Assembly: GCA_948567375.1 (NCBI GenBank) | Contig: OX419759.1 | Span: 13,360,744-13,424,743, forward strand | From: Lunularia cruciata | Taxonomy: Eukaryota; Streptophyta; Marchantiopsida; Lunulariales; Lunulariaceae | DNA length: 64,000 bases | Reading direction: 5' to 3' | Shown: one piece after another, positions 26,088-36,943 of the stretch | Position numbering within the stretch: position 1 is the stretch's first letter | How the letters are laid out: each line of letters begins with the position of its first letter | Notes under the pieces: model-generated | The model's database searches: none | The model's input: only the letters and a program-made list of their open reading frames with translations | Told to the model about the DNA's origin: nothing | Translations under genes and position numbers: made by a program

Positions 26088-26281
26088 CTCACAAGAATTA
26101 CTTTAGGTCATTTAAGAGCCAAAAACCCTACCCAACTATCATAAGCAGACTTGATGATGTCTCAACAAGAGCAATCTAATGGGGTTTTGCCATGGTGCAC
26201 AAGGGCCTTAATTAAGGCATCTCACAAGAATTACTTAGGACATTAAGGTGCCAAAAACCCTACCCACAAATTATAAGCATG
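26088..26281. repeat. Two-copy direct repeat, 133-bp period
   Basis: CTCACAAGAATTACTTTAGG followed by GCCAAAAACCCTACCCA at 26088-26148 is repeated at 26221-26281 with small differences. Confidence 0.75.
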
Positions 26282-26900
26282 TCTGGATATAATCCATGAT
26301 ACATACAAGAATGTGTTGTAAAGCATAAAAACTCTTGAGGTAAAAGTTGAATTCTTTGAAAATGGAAACAATATTATAGAAAAGATATATACCAAGTAAA
26401 ATAAGAGGAGAAGATACCAAAGTTCATCAAAGAATGGTCTTTGAGACACAAATCTTGCTCCAAAATAAAATGGTAAAGAATGTGTATTTTGATATGGCAT
26501 ATCTCTCACTCAAGATAAACCATTTTTGCTTTCATAGTGGATGCAGCATTTGCAATCGCTGCAAAGGTTATAGGTTTTTAAGGTCATTCAACATCTACTT
26601 GTTTCAGTCGTTCCTCCAACCCTTTTAATTTAGAACTTTTCCATCTTCAACTCTACCATCATCTAAGTCAGTACTTCATCCTTTTGTCTTTGTACTTGAT
26701 GAAATTTTTGCGTCCACATTTATTTTGAGCTCCATTATTGCTATGCACTCCTTCTAAGTTGACTCCAACTTTTTGTTCAATGAGTTCAAAATTTAACCAT
26801 TCTTTTCCTCCTCCTTCTTGCACTTCTCTAGGAGTTTTTTTAGCCATCCTCAAGGAGTCTACTATAATTATCCTCCAATAGCTATCAATTTTGATGCTCT

Positions 26901-27026
26901 AACAACTCCTTAAGCTCTTCAACCTTATGATCAATGTCTCTTGTTATCTTGAAGAAATCATTATAACAACTCCTTAAGCTTCAACCTTATGATCAATGTC
27001 TCTTGTTATCTTGAACAAATCATTAT
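26901..27026. repeat. Two-copy tandem duplication, about 64-bp unit
   Basis: AACAACTCCTTAAGCT...CTTATGATCAATGTCTC...AATCATTATA at 26901-26964 is followed directly by a second copy from 26965 that lacks two bases. It precedes the longer degenerate array. Confidence 0.8.
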
Positions 27027-27733
27027 AGATTCAATTTTTATGTACAACATCGGTTGTACGTGAACCAGATTGCTTAATATCCAGATTCATGTTTTCATGT
27101 GCCTTACCTGGTTTAAGTAGTCCGATAGCCTAATTTTTATTCTTTATGTGCAACACCTGTCCTGTTGCAACAAATCATTCCTTATTCTTCTTTCTCGTGT
27201 TGTATTATGTCCTACTTGAACAAATTGTGTAGTTTGTTGCTCGATTATAAGCAAATTGTGAACCCAAATTTCTTGATAATCTTGAGCAAATCATGGATGT
27301 AAAGTCTTGATACTTGTAAATATAAAAAGGTGAGATGCTTACCCTATCACTTGAGATCTAAATTCTTCTTTCCATGTGCAATATTAGGACTTACTTGAAA
27401 AAATCATTAACCTACTCTCATAAGTACTCTAAACATTGAAAGTCATAAGGTAATCTTTTTGCTAATATCCAATTCTTCTCTCCATGTCTAGACTAGGTCT
27501 TACCTTAACAAAATGATGGACTTAATATTTTGATCTTGAATAGATCATGTACAATGTCTCTTGATGATTGCAAACATAAAAAGGCAAGATATTTTAACTA
27601 GAGGTTAGCTCCTTGTGCACAAAATCAAGTCCTATGAAGGAAACCATGATGCAACCACTTGATATTTAGATTCTTCCTTTTATCTTGAGTGCTTGGTCTT
27701 ACCTGAAAAAAATCATATTACCAAGACCTTGAT
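27027..27733. repeat. Degenerate tandem array, left part
   Basis: A loosely conserved unit of roughly 65-75 bp recurs: TTGCTTGATATCCAAATTC, then TTCTTTTCATGTGCAATA, then TCCTACTTGAACAAATCAT, then GGACC. Copies differ greatly in length and sequence. The same unit continues at 33775-34865, so the array was split by the insertion of retrotransposon copy A. The last five bases, TTGAT at 27729-27733, are the target-site duplication. Confidence 0.7.
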
Positions 27734-28156
27734 TGTAAAAGACCAAAACCAAGGAGAGAAATAGGAGAATGGAAACTCACATTGGGACACTTGAATGAGG
27801 GAAAAATCTGAATGCCTAGCATGAGCTTCGGCTTTGGTATTTATAGGTAGCATACAAGACCCTTGAAGCTTCTCAAGAAGCTTCCTTGAGCCGCTTTCTT
27901 GGAGTGCAAGCCAAGTTAACCAAGAAGTTTCTCAAGAAGCTTCCTTCTAGAAGCCGCCTACTTGGCGTGCAAGCTAAGCTAGTTAGAAGCTTCTAGAAGC
28001 TTCCTTCTAGAAGCTACCTGCTTAGAGCATAAGTTAACTCGTTGGAAAGCTTCCCAAGAAGCTTCTTAGATGCTTCTAGAATATTCTAGGCTATTTTGTC
28101 TTATTTTGTACTTTGTAAGCCCGACTAACTTTATCGTTAAACTCCATATTGTTACA
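27734..28156 (-). repeat. 3' LTR of copy A
   Basis: 423 bp, beginning TGTAACAATATGG and ending GGTCTTTTACA when read on the minus strand. It retains the four-unit heat-shock-like GAAGCTTCTAGAAGCTTC at 27986-28003, which the 5' LTR of the same copy has lost. Confidence 0.95.
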
Positions 28157-28168
28157 TATTCCCCCGCC
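28157..28168 (-). other. Polypurine tract of copy A
   Basis: On the minus strand GGCGGGGGAATA directly precedes the 3' LTR, the normal position for plus-strand DNA priming. Confidence 0.85.
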
Positions 28169-31100
28169 GCTAGTTGGTGACGTCCTCGTTGCCAATGAAG
28201 CTTCAAATTCCTTGATGGCCATTTGTGCATTCTGGAGGTGGGAAAGAGGTTCCCATGTGGCATCATGAAGGGGATACCCTTTCCAAAGGACCTTGTACTC
28301 TGTATGTTGGCGACGGCCTTGTTGAATATGGCGACGCGCAAAGATACGATCAACTTCGTACTCCTCATGATCATTGATAGGGATAGGCAAAAGAGGAGGT
28401 TGGACTCGAGAGGAAAAAGAAGAGGGGTTAGGAACAAAGGGTTTCAACTTGGAAATATGAAAGATAGGATGGATACGCATGTGGCAAAGGCAAGGCAAGT
28501 CGATAAGCAATAGGAGAGACAATATGGGTGATATCAAAGAGTCCTATCCAATTAGGAGCAAGTTTACAAACTTGGTATCAAATGGGAGAGGGAGGTTACT
28601 AGAGGATAGCATGACTTTATCACCAACTTCAAAGGTGAGATCATGACGATGGTGGTCCACATATCGTGTTTGGTGATTCTAAGCGACAATTAGGTGAGAC
28701 TTGGCTTGTTGGAGAGATTGGGATATAGTGGTCAAGAATATGGAAGTATGAGGAACCTATGAGGGAGGGGGAGCAAGAAGAGAATCCGGAACAAGTGGAT
28801 CTTGGCCAAAATTGAGAAAGAAGGGAGAAAATCCGGTGCTTGCCTGTTTGGAATTGTTGTAGGCAAATTCTACAGTTGCAAGACATTCATCCCAGTTGGT
28901 ATGGTGGACATTGATAAAGGCCCGCAACATATCCTCCAATGTATGATTTGCACGTTCAGTTTGTCTATCAGTTTGAGGATGATAGGCTGTGGACAAAGCA
29001 AGCTTGGTGCCGAGTATCTAGAAGAGTGCTTGCCAAAACTTCCCAGTAAATTGAGGATCATGGTTGGAGATGAATACATGTGGCATCCCATGATGCTTGA
29101 AGACATTGTCAAAGTAGATTTGCGCTAAGGTTGGAGCATCCACTATATCATAGGTTGGTGCCAAGTGGATTTGCTTACTAAGCTTATCCACAAACACCAT
29201 GATTGCTGTGTGTCCTTGTTTTGTCTTTGGCAAGGATGTGATGAGATCCAAGCTCACATGCTCCCAGCAAGCGGATGGAATGGCAAGTGTTTGAAGGAGT
29301 CCACTTGGCTTTTGGTTGTTGGCCTTGTTACGTTGGCAACTCTCACATGATCAAACAAAGTCTCAAACATCTCGTGTCATGTTGGGCCACTATTATTGGC
29401 ATTGGAGGGTGCCCAAGGTCTTGTCCACTCCCATGTGACCAACTATTGGTAAATCATGGGCTTCTTGAAGGCACACAAGTCAAAGATCAATTTTGGCTGG
29501 AACATAGATTTGGTCTACATGGAATAAAAGGCCTTCCTTGAAAGAGAAGGTGTTGTACTCCTTATCGCATGTTGTCAGATGATCATGTACCATTTGGAAG
29601 AAGGGATCTTGTTGTAGAGCTGATTGAAACTCATTATGGACCTTAGGGTCAATGGACACCATTGTAATTGTTTTCGTGATGAGAGGAAGAGCCTTCAAAT
29701 CAGGTCGTCGTGATAGAGCATCAGGGATGACATGGAACCGACCTGGTTTGTACTCAGGTTTGATGTCAAATAATTGGAGTTGCTCTTCCCATCGATGATG
29801 CCGACTCTTCATGTGCTCCAAGTGTAAGGTCTGCAACAATGGCTTGTGATCAGTTCGCATGATCACTTGTTTCCCCAAGAGATAATGCCTCCATACCTTG
29901 GTGGCATATACCATTGCAAGTTATTCTTGATCTTGAGCAAAGTAATTTCTTTCAGCTGTATTTAGTCGGCGAGACACAAAGGCAATAAGATGTAGTCCAT
30001 TTGGAAATTCTTGTTGCAACACAGCTTAAGTTGCAAAGTTAGAAGCATCAAAATCAACCACACAAAGTAGTTGAGGATCATATGGTTGAAGAATGGGTCT
30101 TGAAGACACCATATGCTTTAACTTTTGGAATGCTTCTTCATGCTTGGTGGTCCACTAGAAGCTTGAGTTCTTTCCCAAGAGGTCAGTCAATGGTGTAGCC
30201 ACGTGAGCATAATAGTGGATGAACCGTCGGTAAAAACTGGCCAATCCATTGAATGCTCATACTGTTGTAGCATCCTTTGGGGTAGGCCAATCAATAATGG
30301 CCTTGATCTTCTCTTCTTCCATCTTGATCCCCTCTAATGAGATCTTATGACCCAAGAAGGTAACCTCCTTCTGCCAAAAAGCACACTTTGACTTCTTGTA
30401 GTAAAATTTCCATTGTCGTAGTCGTCTTAGGACTTCTCGCACATGATTGACGTGATCTGCCTATGTCTTGCTATAGATTAAGATATCATCTAAGAACACC
30501 ACTATGAACCAATCCAATAGTCCCTCCAACACTCGATGCATCTGATCCATGAAGACTACTAGAGCATTAGTGAGGCCAAAAGGTAGAACTCTCCACTCAA
30601 AATGTCCATACCTTGTGCAAAAAGCAATCTTTTGCACGTCCTCTCCTTCAAAAGGAATTTGCCAATAGCCGCTATGAAGATCCATCTTGGAAAAGTAGCG
30701 TGCTCCACTTAGTTGATCAAGCAGGTCATCGATCCGAGGCAAGGGATATGCATTCTTCACGGTTTGCTTGTTGAGTCCACGGTAATCAATACAGAAATGA
30801 AGTCCTCCATCCTTCTTTGGAACAAATAGTACCGGTGTTCCCCAAGGAGAGGTACTATGTCATATGAAATCCTTCTCCAACAACTCTATAAGTGTTGTTT
30901 GCAACTCCTCCAACTTCTTTGGTGAGAGTCGATAGATTGGTCTACTCACTGGAGTACTTCCTGGCAATAACTTGATCTTGAAGGGCATACCTTGATCGGA
31001 GGGTAATCCCTTTGGCAGATCATCCGGAAACACATCTGCAAACTCCCAAACTATACGATCAACCATTGCTTGATGAGGCTCTTGGCCCTCCTCAGATTGT

Positions 31101-31777
31101 TCTTGTGCAATCTGCTTGATCCACACCGTGAATACAAACTTATCTTCCTCCAAAGCTTGCTCTATGGCCGCTTCATTAACAAACTTCCCTTCTAGGGACC
31201 CATCTCTCTTCCAAGCTTGCCCCATGGTTGCCTTTGTGGCAAACTTCCTATCTTGGGACTCATCTCTTTTCCAAATTTGCTTTATGGCTACCTTCTCGAC
31301 AAACTTCCCATCTTACTCAGAGGTGCCAGACAACCTAATTGGAAATTTCTACCTTGGTGTTGTACTTGAATTTGTCATCGGGTCCAATCGAATTGAACCT
31401 TATGATGTTCAAGCCAAGGTAGACCCAGAATGATATCATAGTGTAGAGGTGCCACTACAAACCTCATACACTCTAAATACTCCTTCCCAATCTTGAAGGT
31501 AACAGGGTGTGAGGTGCAGAATGCAGAACCCTTTCTACCATCTACCATCATCAAACTACTTCCAAACACTGGCTTGATAAGAATACCCAATTCCTTTGCT
31601 ACTTGCATTGACATGCAATTCTCTGAACTTCGAGAATCAACCAAAATCCTACAACCCCAATTAGATATTGTACCTTGCAAGTGAAGCAAACTTGCATAGG
31701 TCGAGCCTTCAATCCCATTGGAACTAATCAAGCTCCCAGGAGGCGGCTCGAAATCTCCTATTGGGATTCTTCATTTC
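28157..31777 (-). pseudogene. Copy A pol: protease, RT, RNase H, integrase, chromodomain
   Basis: The polyprotein is readable in pieces. Protease is at about 31735-31375, where the catalytic Asp-Ser-Gly reads Asp-Ser-Arg, so it would be inactive. Reverse transcriptase is at about 31225-30257, with the SGYWQIPF and [11 protein letters not shown] motifs. RNase H is at about 30055-29800, with the VVDFDAS start. Integrase is at about 29600-28760, with SLDLITSLPKTKQ and STAYHPQTD. A C-terminal chromodomain is at about 28440-28230 (YKVLWKGYP and ATWEP). In-frame stops separate the pieces, for example a TGA at 30860-30862 where copy B keeps CGA. No functional protein is expected. Confidence 0.9.
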
Positions 31778-31847
31778 TGTAACAATATGGAGTTTAGTGA
31801 CGAAGTTAGTCGGGCTTACGAAGTAGAGAATAAGACAAAATAGCCTA

Positions 31848-32069
31848 GAATATTCTAGAAGCATCTAAGAAGCTTCTTAGGAAGCTTCCCAACTAGTTAA
31901 CTTGCGCCCTAAGCAGGTAGCTTCTAGAAGGAAGCTTCTAGAAGCTTCTAACTAGCTTAGCTCGCACGTCAAGTAGGCGGCTTCTAGAAGGAAGCTTCTT
32001 GAGAAGCTTCCTAGTTAACTTGGCTTGCACTCCAAGAAAGCGGCTCAAGGAAACTTCTTGAGAAGCTTC
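31848..32069 (+). promoter_or_regulatory. Heat-shock-element cluster in the solo LTR
   Basis: Contiguous GAA/TTC units with two-base spacing: GAATATTCTAGAA at 31848-31860 (three units), GAAGCTTC at 31869 and 31881, TTCTAGAA at 31922-31929, the four-unit GAAGCTTCTAGAAGCTTC at 31931-31948, TTCTAGAA at 31982-31989, then GAAGCTTC at 31991, 32003 and 32062 and GAAACTTC at 32050. The cluster ends 20 bases before a TATAAATA box. The pattern fits the HSF-binding consensus nGAAnnTTCnnGAAn; that it responds to heat is inference. Confidence 0.7.
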
Positions 32070-32088
32070 AAGGGTCTTGTATGCTACC

Positions 32089-32096
32089 TATAAATA
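32089..32096 (+). promoter_or_regulatory. LTR TATA box
   Basis: TATAAATA about 105 bases before the LTR end, conserved in all copies (54372-54379 in the 5' LTR of copy B), marks the probable LTR promoter and the U3/R boundary region downstream. Confidence 0.75.
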
Positions 32097-32200
32097 CCAA
32101 GGCCGAAGCTCATGCTAGGCATTCGGAGTTTTCCCTCATTCAAGTGTCCCAATGTGAGCTTCCATTCTCCTATTTCTCTCCTCGGTTTTGGTCTTTTACA

Positions 32201-33350
32201 ATTTCCTTGATCATTTTGTTCCACAAACTCCATCTGGGCAACTTGTCAAGGTCGCCCATTCCTAAGTGGACATTCAGCAATGTGATGTCCAACTTGGCGA
32301 CAATAAAAGCAACCTCCATTTTGTCATAATCTTTCTCTATCTATTGTGTGGTCTTCATTGGATAGCATCAATCTCCATTGGTACCGGTTCTTCCACTTGT
32401 GCGTAGTGTATTGGTAGGCTTTGTGTAGGTCGAGGTCGAGACCAAGTTGTCGCAACCAAGGAATCAAAATGCTCAGCCAATTGCATGGCTTCTTCTATGT
32501 TTTGTGGCTCCCGCATGGTCACCTCCAATTTGGTTTGTGACTTCAATCCTCACACAAATTGATCCAAAACTTCACCTTCTTGGATATCTAGAATTTGCAT
32601 GATGATGTTTTGAAATTGTGTGATGTAGCATCTCACTAAGCCAATCTGCCTCAACTTTGCCAATTTATCTCATGCGGCTCAAGTGGCATTTATAGTTTGA
32701 AATCTACCAAGTATTGCATCTTTGAATTTTGCCCATGTCAAAATTGGTGTAACAATTTTTTGTTCAGCTCTTTCTACTCGGAATCGCCACCAAGGTATTG
32801 TCACGCCATCCAATTGGCTAGAAGCTAAGAGAATTTGTTTCCGCTCGTCTTGAAGATTGGTGGCTTCAAAGTAACGTTTGCAATCAAACACAAAATTCTC
32901 CATTGTGCCTGGAAGTTTCTTGCCTTCAAACACCTTGGGTTTTGGAAATCAAATGCAATTTTCTCTATCTCGAATTGGCGTTCTGTCTATTTGTTCTTGT
33001 TGTTGTTGGTCTCGTTCATCCAACAATCGAGTAAGATGCTCGATTTGTTGTTGCATTGCAAGGATAACATCCGGTATTGCCGGCATTGCCGGCATTGCTA
33101 CTACTCTATTCCACTACCCTCAATTTATCTAGTTGATTAACACATAAATACAACACGTCCACCCTTCTCCATAAGTTACAACTGGTAGTATCAAGGGTTC
33201 CTCTGACACTGTGATCATATGTAGAAAATCTTGCCCAAAGCGTGAGGTGATGAATTGTGTGAAACAATGCTTTGGTAATATCTGGACATGAAAGTCCCAA
33301 TGGTTTGGTGGAAGTGGATTTGGTGGTCCATAAATTCCATCCATCCCATT
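32201..33350 (-). pseudogene. Copy A gag
   Basis: From just after the primer-binding site on the minus strand. A retrotransposon Gag domain is readable at about 32935-32680 (ENFVFDCKRYFEA and WAKFKDAILGRF). A further piece covers 32546-32355, and a CCHC zinc knuckle (C-F-Y-C...G-H-H...C) lies at about 32315-32270. Stops in several places break the frame. The leader part nearest the LTR is conserved with copy B in length and sequence but its frame is uncertain. Confidence 0.85.
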
Positions 33351-33365
33351 CCTGCTCTGATACCA
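33351..33365 (-). other. Primer-binding site of copy A (tRNA-iMet)
   Basis: TGGTATCAGAGCAGG on the minus strand, one base after the 5' LTR, matches the 3' end complement of plant initiator Met tRNA used by most plant gypsy and copia elements. Confidence 0.9.
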
Positions 33366-33366
33366 A

Positions 33367-33769
33367 TGTAAAAGACCAAAACCGAGGAGAGAAATAAGAG
33401 AATGGAAACTCACATTGGGACACTTGAATGAGGGAAAACTCCGAATGCCTAGCATGAGCTTCGGCTTTGGTATTTATAGGTAGCATACAAGACCCTTGAA
33501 GCTTCTCAAGAAGCTTCCTTGAGCCACTTTCTTAGAGTGCAAGCCAAGTTAACCAGGAAGCTTCTCAAGAAGCTTCCTTCTAGAAGCCGCCTACTTGGCG
33601 TGCAAGCTAAGCTAAGCTTCTAGAAGCTACCTGCTTAGGGCACAAGTTAACTAGTTGGGAAGCTTCCCAAGAAGCTTCTTAGATGCTTCTAGAATATTCT
33701 ATGCTATTTTGTCTTATTCTCTACTTCGTAAGCCCGACTAACTTCATCGCTAAACTCCATATTGTTACA
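33367..33769 (-). repeat. 5' LTR of copy A, with a 20-bp deletion
   Basis: 403 bp compared with 423 bp for the other family LTRs. The missing 20 bases fall near 33610-33618 and remove the four-unit GAAGCTTCTAGAAGCTTC motif. The rest aligns end to end with the 3' LTR. Confidence 0.95.
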
Positions 33770-33774
33770 TTGAT

Positions 33775-34865
33775 AGTTAGATTAGTTGTTCATATGTGGT
33801 ACAATGTACTACTTGAATAAATCATGGACCCAATTGCTTAATATCCAAATTGTTTTTTATGTACAATATGAGTTCCTACCTAAACAAATCATGGATCCAA
33901 TTGCTTCATAATTGAATCCAATATCCTACTAGAAATAATCAGAAACCCCATTACTTCATCCTAAACAAATCATGGATCTTGGTACTTGGTACTACAAAAC
34001 ATAAAAGAGTGAAGGAGAGGTATATGATACAAATGCATGATATCAAGATTCTTCTTTTTACATGTGCAGTATATGAGCAACTTAAACAAACCATTCTTGA
34101 TTTTTCTTTTCATGTACTACTAGAGAAAATAATGGGGTTTGCTTGATGTGGAAATTCTTCTTTTATGGGCAATACAAAGTCCTACTTGAAAAAGAACATG
34201 ACATATTGTTGGATCTTGCACAAATCATGAACATAGTTTCTTGATAATCTTGAAGAAAAACATAGATCTTGTCTCTTCCTACTAGTAAACATGAAAGTGA
34301 AAGGGGCTAAGTAAGTCATTTGATATTTGGATTCTTCTTTCACTTGATATCTAGATCCTTGTTCTAACATGTTCTACTTGAATAGATCATGAAAACTATT
34401 GCTTGATATCCATAATCTTCTTTTCATTTGTAATACTAGGTCTAGCTCAAACAAATCATGGACCATGTTGCTTGGTCTGGATTATAGACCTTGTCTCTTG
34501 CAAACATTGAAGCATTAGGGGCAAATTTAGTTACTTGATATCCAAATTCTTCTTCATTTCCAATATGAAGTATTATTTAAGTAAACCATGACCATGTTTC
34601 TTGATACTTGAAAATATAAAGGGTAAGGCATTCTTATGAGAGGTAGGCACCTCAAATGTAGTATGAAGTAATAAAAAATAAAATCATAAACCTAGTCGTT
34701 TTATATCTAGATTCTTCTTTTCATGAACAATACATGAACAATTTAAAGTCCTACCTAAACCAATAATAGACCCAGGCAGCTGATATTCTAAATTCTCCTT
34801 TTCATGTGCAATGTTACAGGCTATTTGAAAAAATCATGGACCAATTGCTTGATATCATACCATTT
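33775..34865. repeat. Degenerate tandem array, right part
   Basis: Continuation of the array at 27027-27733 beyond copy A. Ten or more loose copies of a unit like TTGCTTGATATCCA, TTCTTCTTTTCATG, CAATATGAGTCCTAC, AACAAATCATGGACC can be followed, with variable spacing. It has no coding sense. Confidence 0.75.
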
Positions 34866-36943
34866 ACATCCTAGGTGCATATTTGTTGCTTTTAGTATTT
34901 TGGTGCTTTTGAGGTAGTTATAACTAGTTAGAAGTATTTCTAACTAAGTAATTAAGTGAGTATGGCTTAATAAGTAGAAAGATCCAGTATTTAATTGTTG
35001 GGTACTTAGTGAGACCTATATTGAATTTTATATTAGATTGTATTGGAACAATATTCCAAGATGGAACAATACTTCCATCTTGGATTTAGTATGGTCAAAT
35101 TGACTTGGTATAATGGAGGTGTGTGACCTCTATTGGCTTGACCAAGTTAGGTAACCTTTGGTAGTAGAGGTAGGTCAAGTTAGGTAGATTTGACTTGATC
35201 TTATAATATATTGTATTTTTCATCGGGAGAAGGTCCTAGACTTCTAGAAAATATGCTTAGAAACTTCAATAAGAGTGCATCCGAGGCAAACAAACCCATA
35301 TGAAGACAATTCCTTACTTATAGTAATCTAAGTGAAGTATGGATTCCAAGTATGGACCAAGGTATTTATTGCTGTAATTTTGGTAAGTATATAAGGAGTG
35401 AGTGAGGCGGTGAGAGGGATTAATTCGTTAGTGAGCTTGAAGCATGGTGGAGTAAGTAAAGGGAAATGAAGCTTTGCGAGTTCTATCCATATTTGCTAGT
35501 AAAGAATACAATTTTTTACTTTAAAATACCACTATTATGGTGTTGATCTAAGAAGAACCTTTAACTCTTAAGTGCACTTTGTGAGTTTGAGACAATGACC
35601 TTCTACATCAATATTAGTGAAATGTTCCCTTAGAGTCCATTTTGGAGGGCTACCCTGAAAATACTTATACCAATTTATTATAGTTTTTGCACATGGTGCA
35701 GATAAAAACTATGATGTGAGTTAGTGTGTATGAGGTAGTGTTATTGTTTCCTGTTTAATGTTGAGAAAGAAATCCTCAAGAAATGATCCATTTCTTGACG
35801 TCTTTGCGAGGAGTGTCATACTATCTGAATATTTTTTAATTTTACTTTTTACTTTTATTGCTTGAGAGATCGCCACGACTTTGCCTAAAACGGGATTTTA
35901 ATGTGGGGAAAATTGAGAAAAGAAAAGAAGGATGATTGGAATTTGCAATCGAACCATTTGTGGGGCCTGGTTTTGGAATTGACCATATCCATCATCTTTA
36001 GTTCCTACTTCTTTTCAAAACAGGATTCAAATTCAGTAGCTATAGCAGGGTAAGGATCTGGCACGAAACCAACTGACAGTCTTTCGATAGGAGACCAGAA
36101 TTGACGGAGCAATTGGTCGTCGGTGGATGCGGAATGTGTACTCATAGCAGAAGGGGTCTGCACAGAGTTGACGAGTCTGTGGATCGACCATGAGAATTGA
36201 AGATGGAATGGGCGAACAGAACTACTGGATCTCTGTGTTTTCTACAAGTGGACTAAATTGAGTTCTCCCCAGGTAAGGTCTTTACCGTTTCCATCATGCT
36301 AAGTAGATGAAATTGATTCTGTGTACCATTGCTCTAGCTTCTTTGATAGATTTTTGATTTTGCAAGCTTTTCAAGGATCGTGTTTGCGATCTCCTACAAA
36401 AGTGTATCATATGAGAATCCAGTGAACTAAATTTCTTTTCCCGTCGCACTTTCGTTTTGCAAAGTCGATATCAAGCTGTCTTCCTTCTGTCTCTGAGGAC
36501 CGTTCTATGATAGGAACTGCCATTCCACCTGTTTTGAAGTTGTTTCCGCGCACTGTGGATGATTTTCAAGCTCATTCTTTCATACCGTGAGTTGGGTTTC
36601 TTACGTTTCGCTCATATACTGTACTCCCATCGTGGAGTTACGGGAGTACTTCGTATCTCGAACTCAAGAGCTCCTCAAAGAGAGTTTCTGTCATCTTTCA
36701 TGGTATCGCGCATTTATAAGTTGACGAGACAGTGAGATATCACCGTCGTGACTGCCCCATCCGAGTGTCTACCTTTTAGACTATTTCAGAATTTGAAGAC
36801 TTCCCTCGCTGGTAAGCACGCTAAGGCTGCCCTTGAAGAACTTAGAGGACGAGAAACCCTACACCTTGCTGGAAGCTGAGTTCAGACTATTAGAAAGCTT
36901 CGAACATCTTTTTCGCCTTGAATTTTGAGCAGCTTGATTGGAG
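34866..36943. other. Intergenic and RAD1 5' flank
   Basis: AT-rich DNA with no recognised gene up to about 36.0 kb. From there the base composition approaches that of the genes and probably holds the RAD1 promoter and leader. No clear TATA box or further repeat was identified. Confidence 0.5.

Larger units (their letters stand above)
23439..26900. other. AT-rich repeat-island DNA without recognised genes
   Basis: No open frame here shows family resemblance. The sequence is AT-rich and includes two local duplications (24543-24712 and 26088-26281), listed separately. It forms the left flank of the degenerate array that carries retrotransposon copy A. Confidence 0.5.
31778..32200 (+). mobile_element. 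Solo LTR of the same chromovirus family, inserted into copy A in the opposite orientation
   Basis: 423 bp from TGTAACAATATGG to GGTCTTTTACA on the plus strand, with the target duplication ATTTC at 31773-31777 and 32201-32205. It interrupts the end of Gag / start of protease of copy A; removing it with one ATTTC rejoins sequence colinear with copy B. It is a third, independent insertion reduced to one LTR by recombination. It preserves the best set of heat-shock-like elements in the window. Confidence 0.95.
27734..33769 (-). mobile_element. Ty3/gypsy chromovirus, copy A, complete but decayed
   Basis: A full LTR retrotransposon on the minus strand, 6036 bp. LTRs lie at 33367-33769 (5') and 27734-28156 (3'), both TGTAACA...TTTTACA, flanked by the perfect duplication TTGAT (27729-27733 and 33770-33774). 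An initiator-Met tRNA primer-binding site and a purine-rich tract sit at the expected places. Domain order is Gag with a CCHC knuckle, protease, reverse transcriptase, RNase H, integrase, chromodomain, which defines a chromovirus. All frames are broken by stops, and a 423-bp solo LTR of the same family interrupts the Gag-protease junction. Minus that insertion the internal part is about 4.78 kb, close to the 4.80 kb of copy B. Confidence 0.95.

Noticed and set aside
33106-33486. Gag leader frame in the other phase of copy A (also seen in copy B at 54364-54729)
   Set aside because: It starts inside the LTR and crosses the primer-binding site. Both phases are open in both copies, so coding status cannot be decided; kept within the gag pseudogenes instead.
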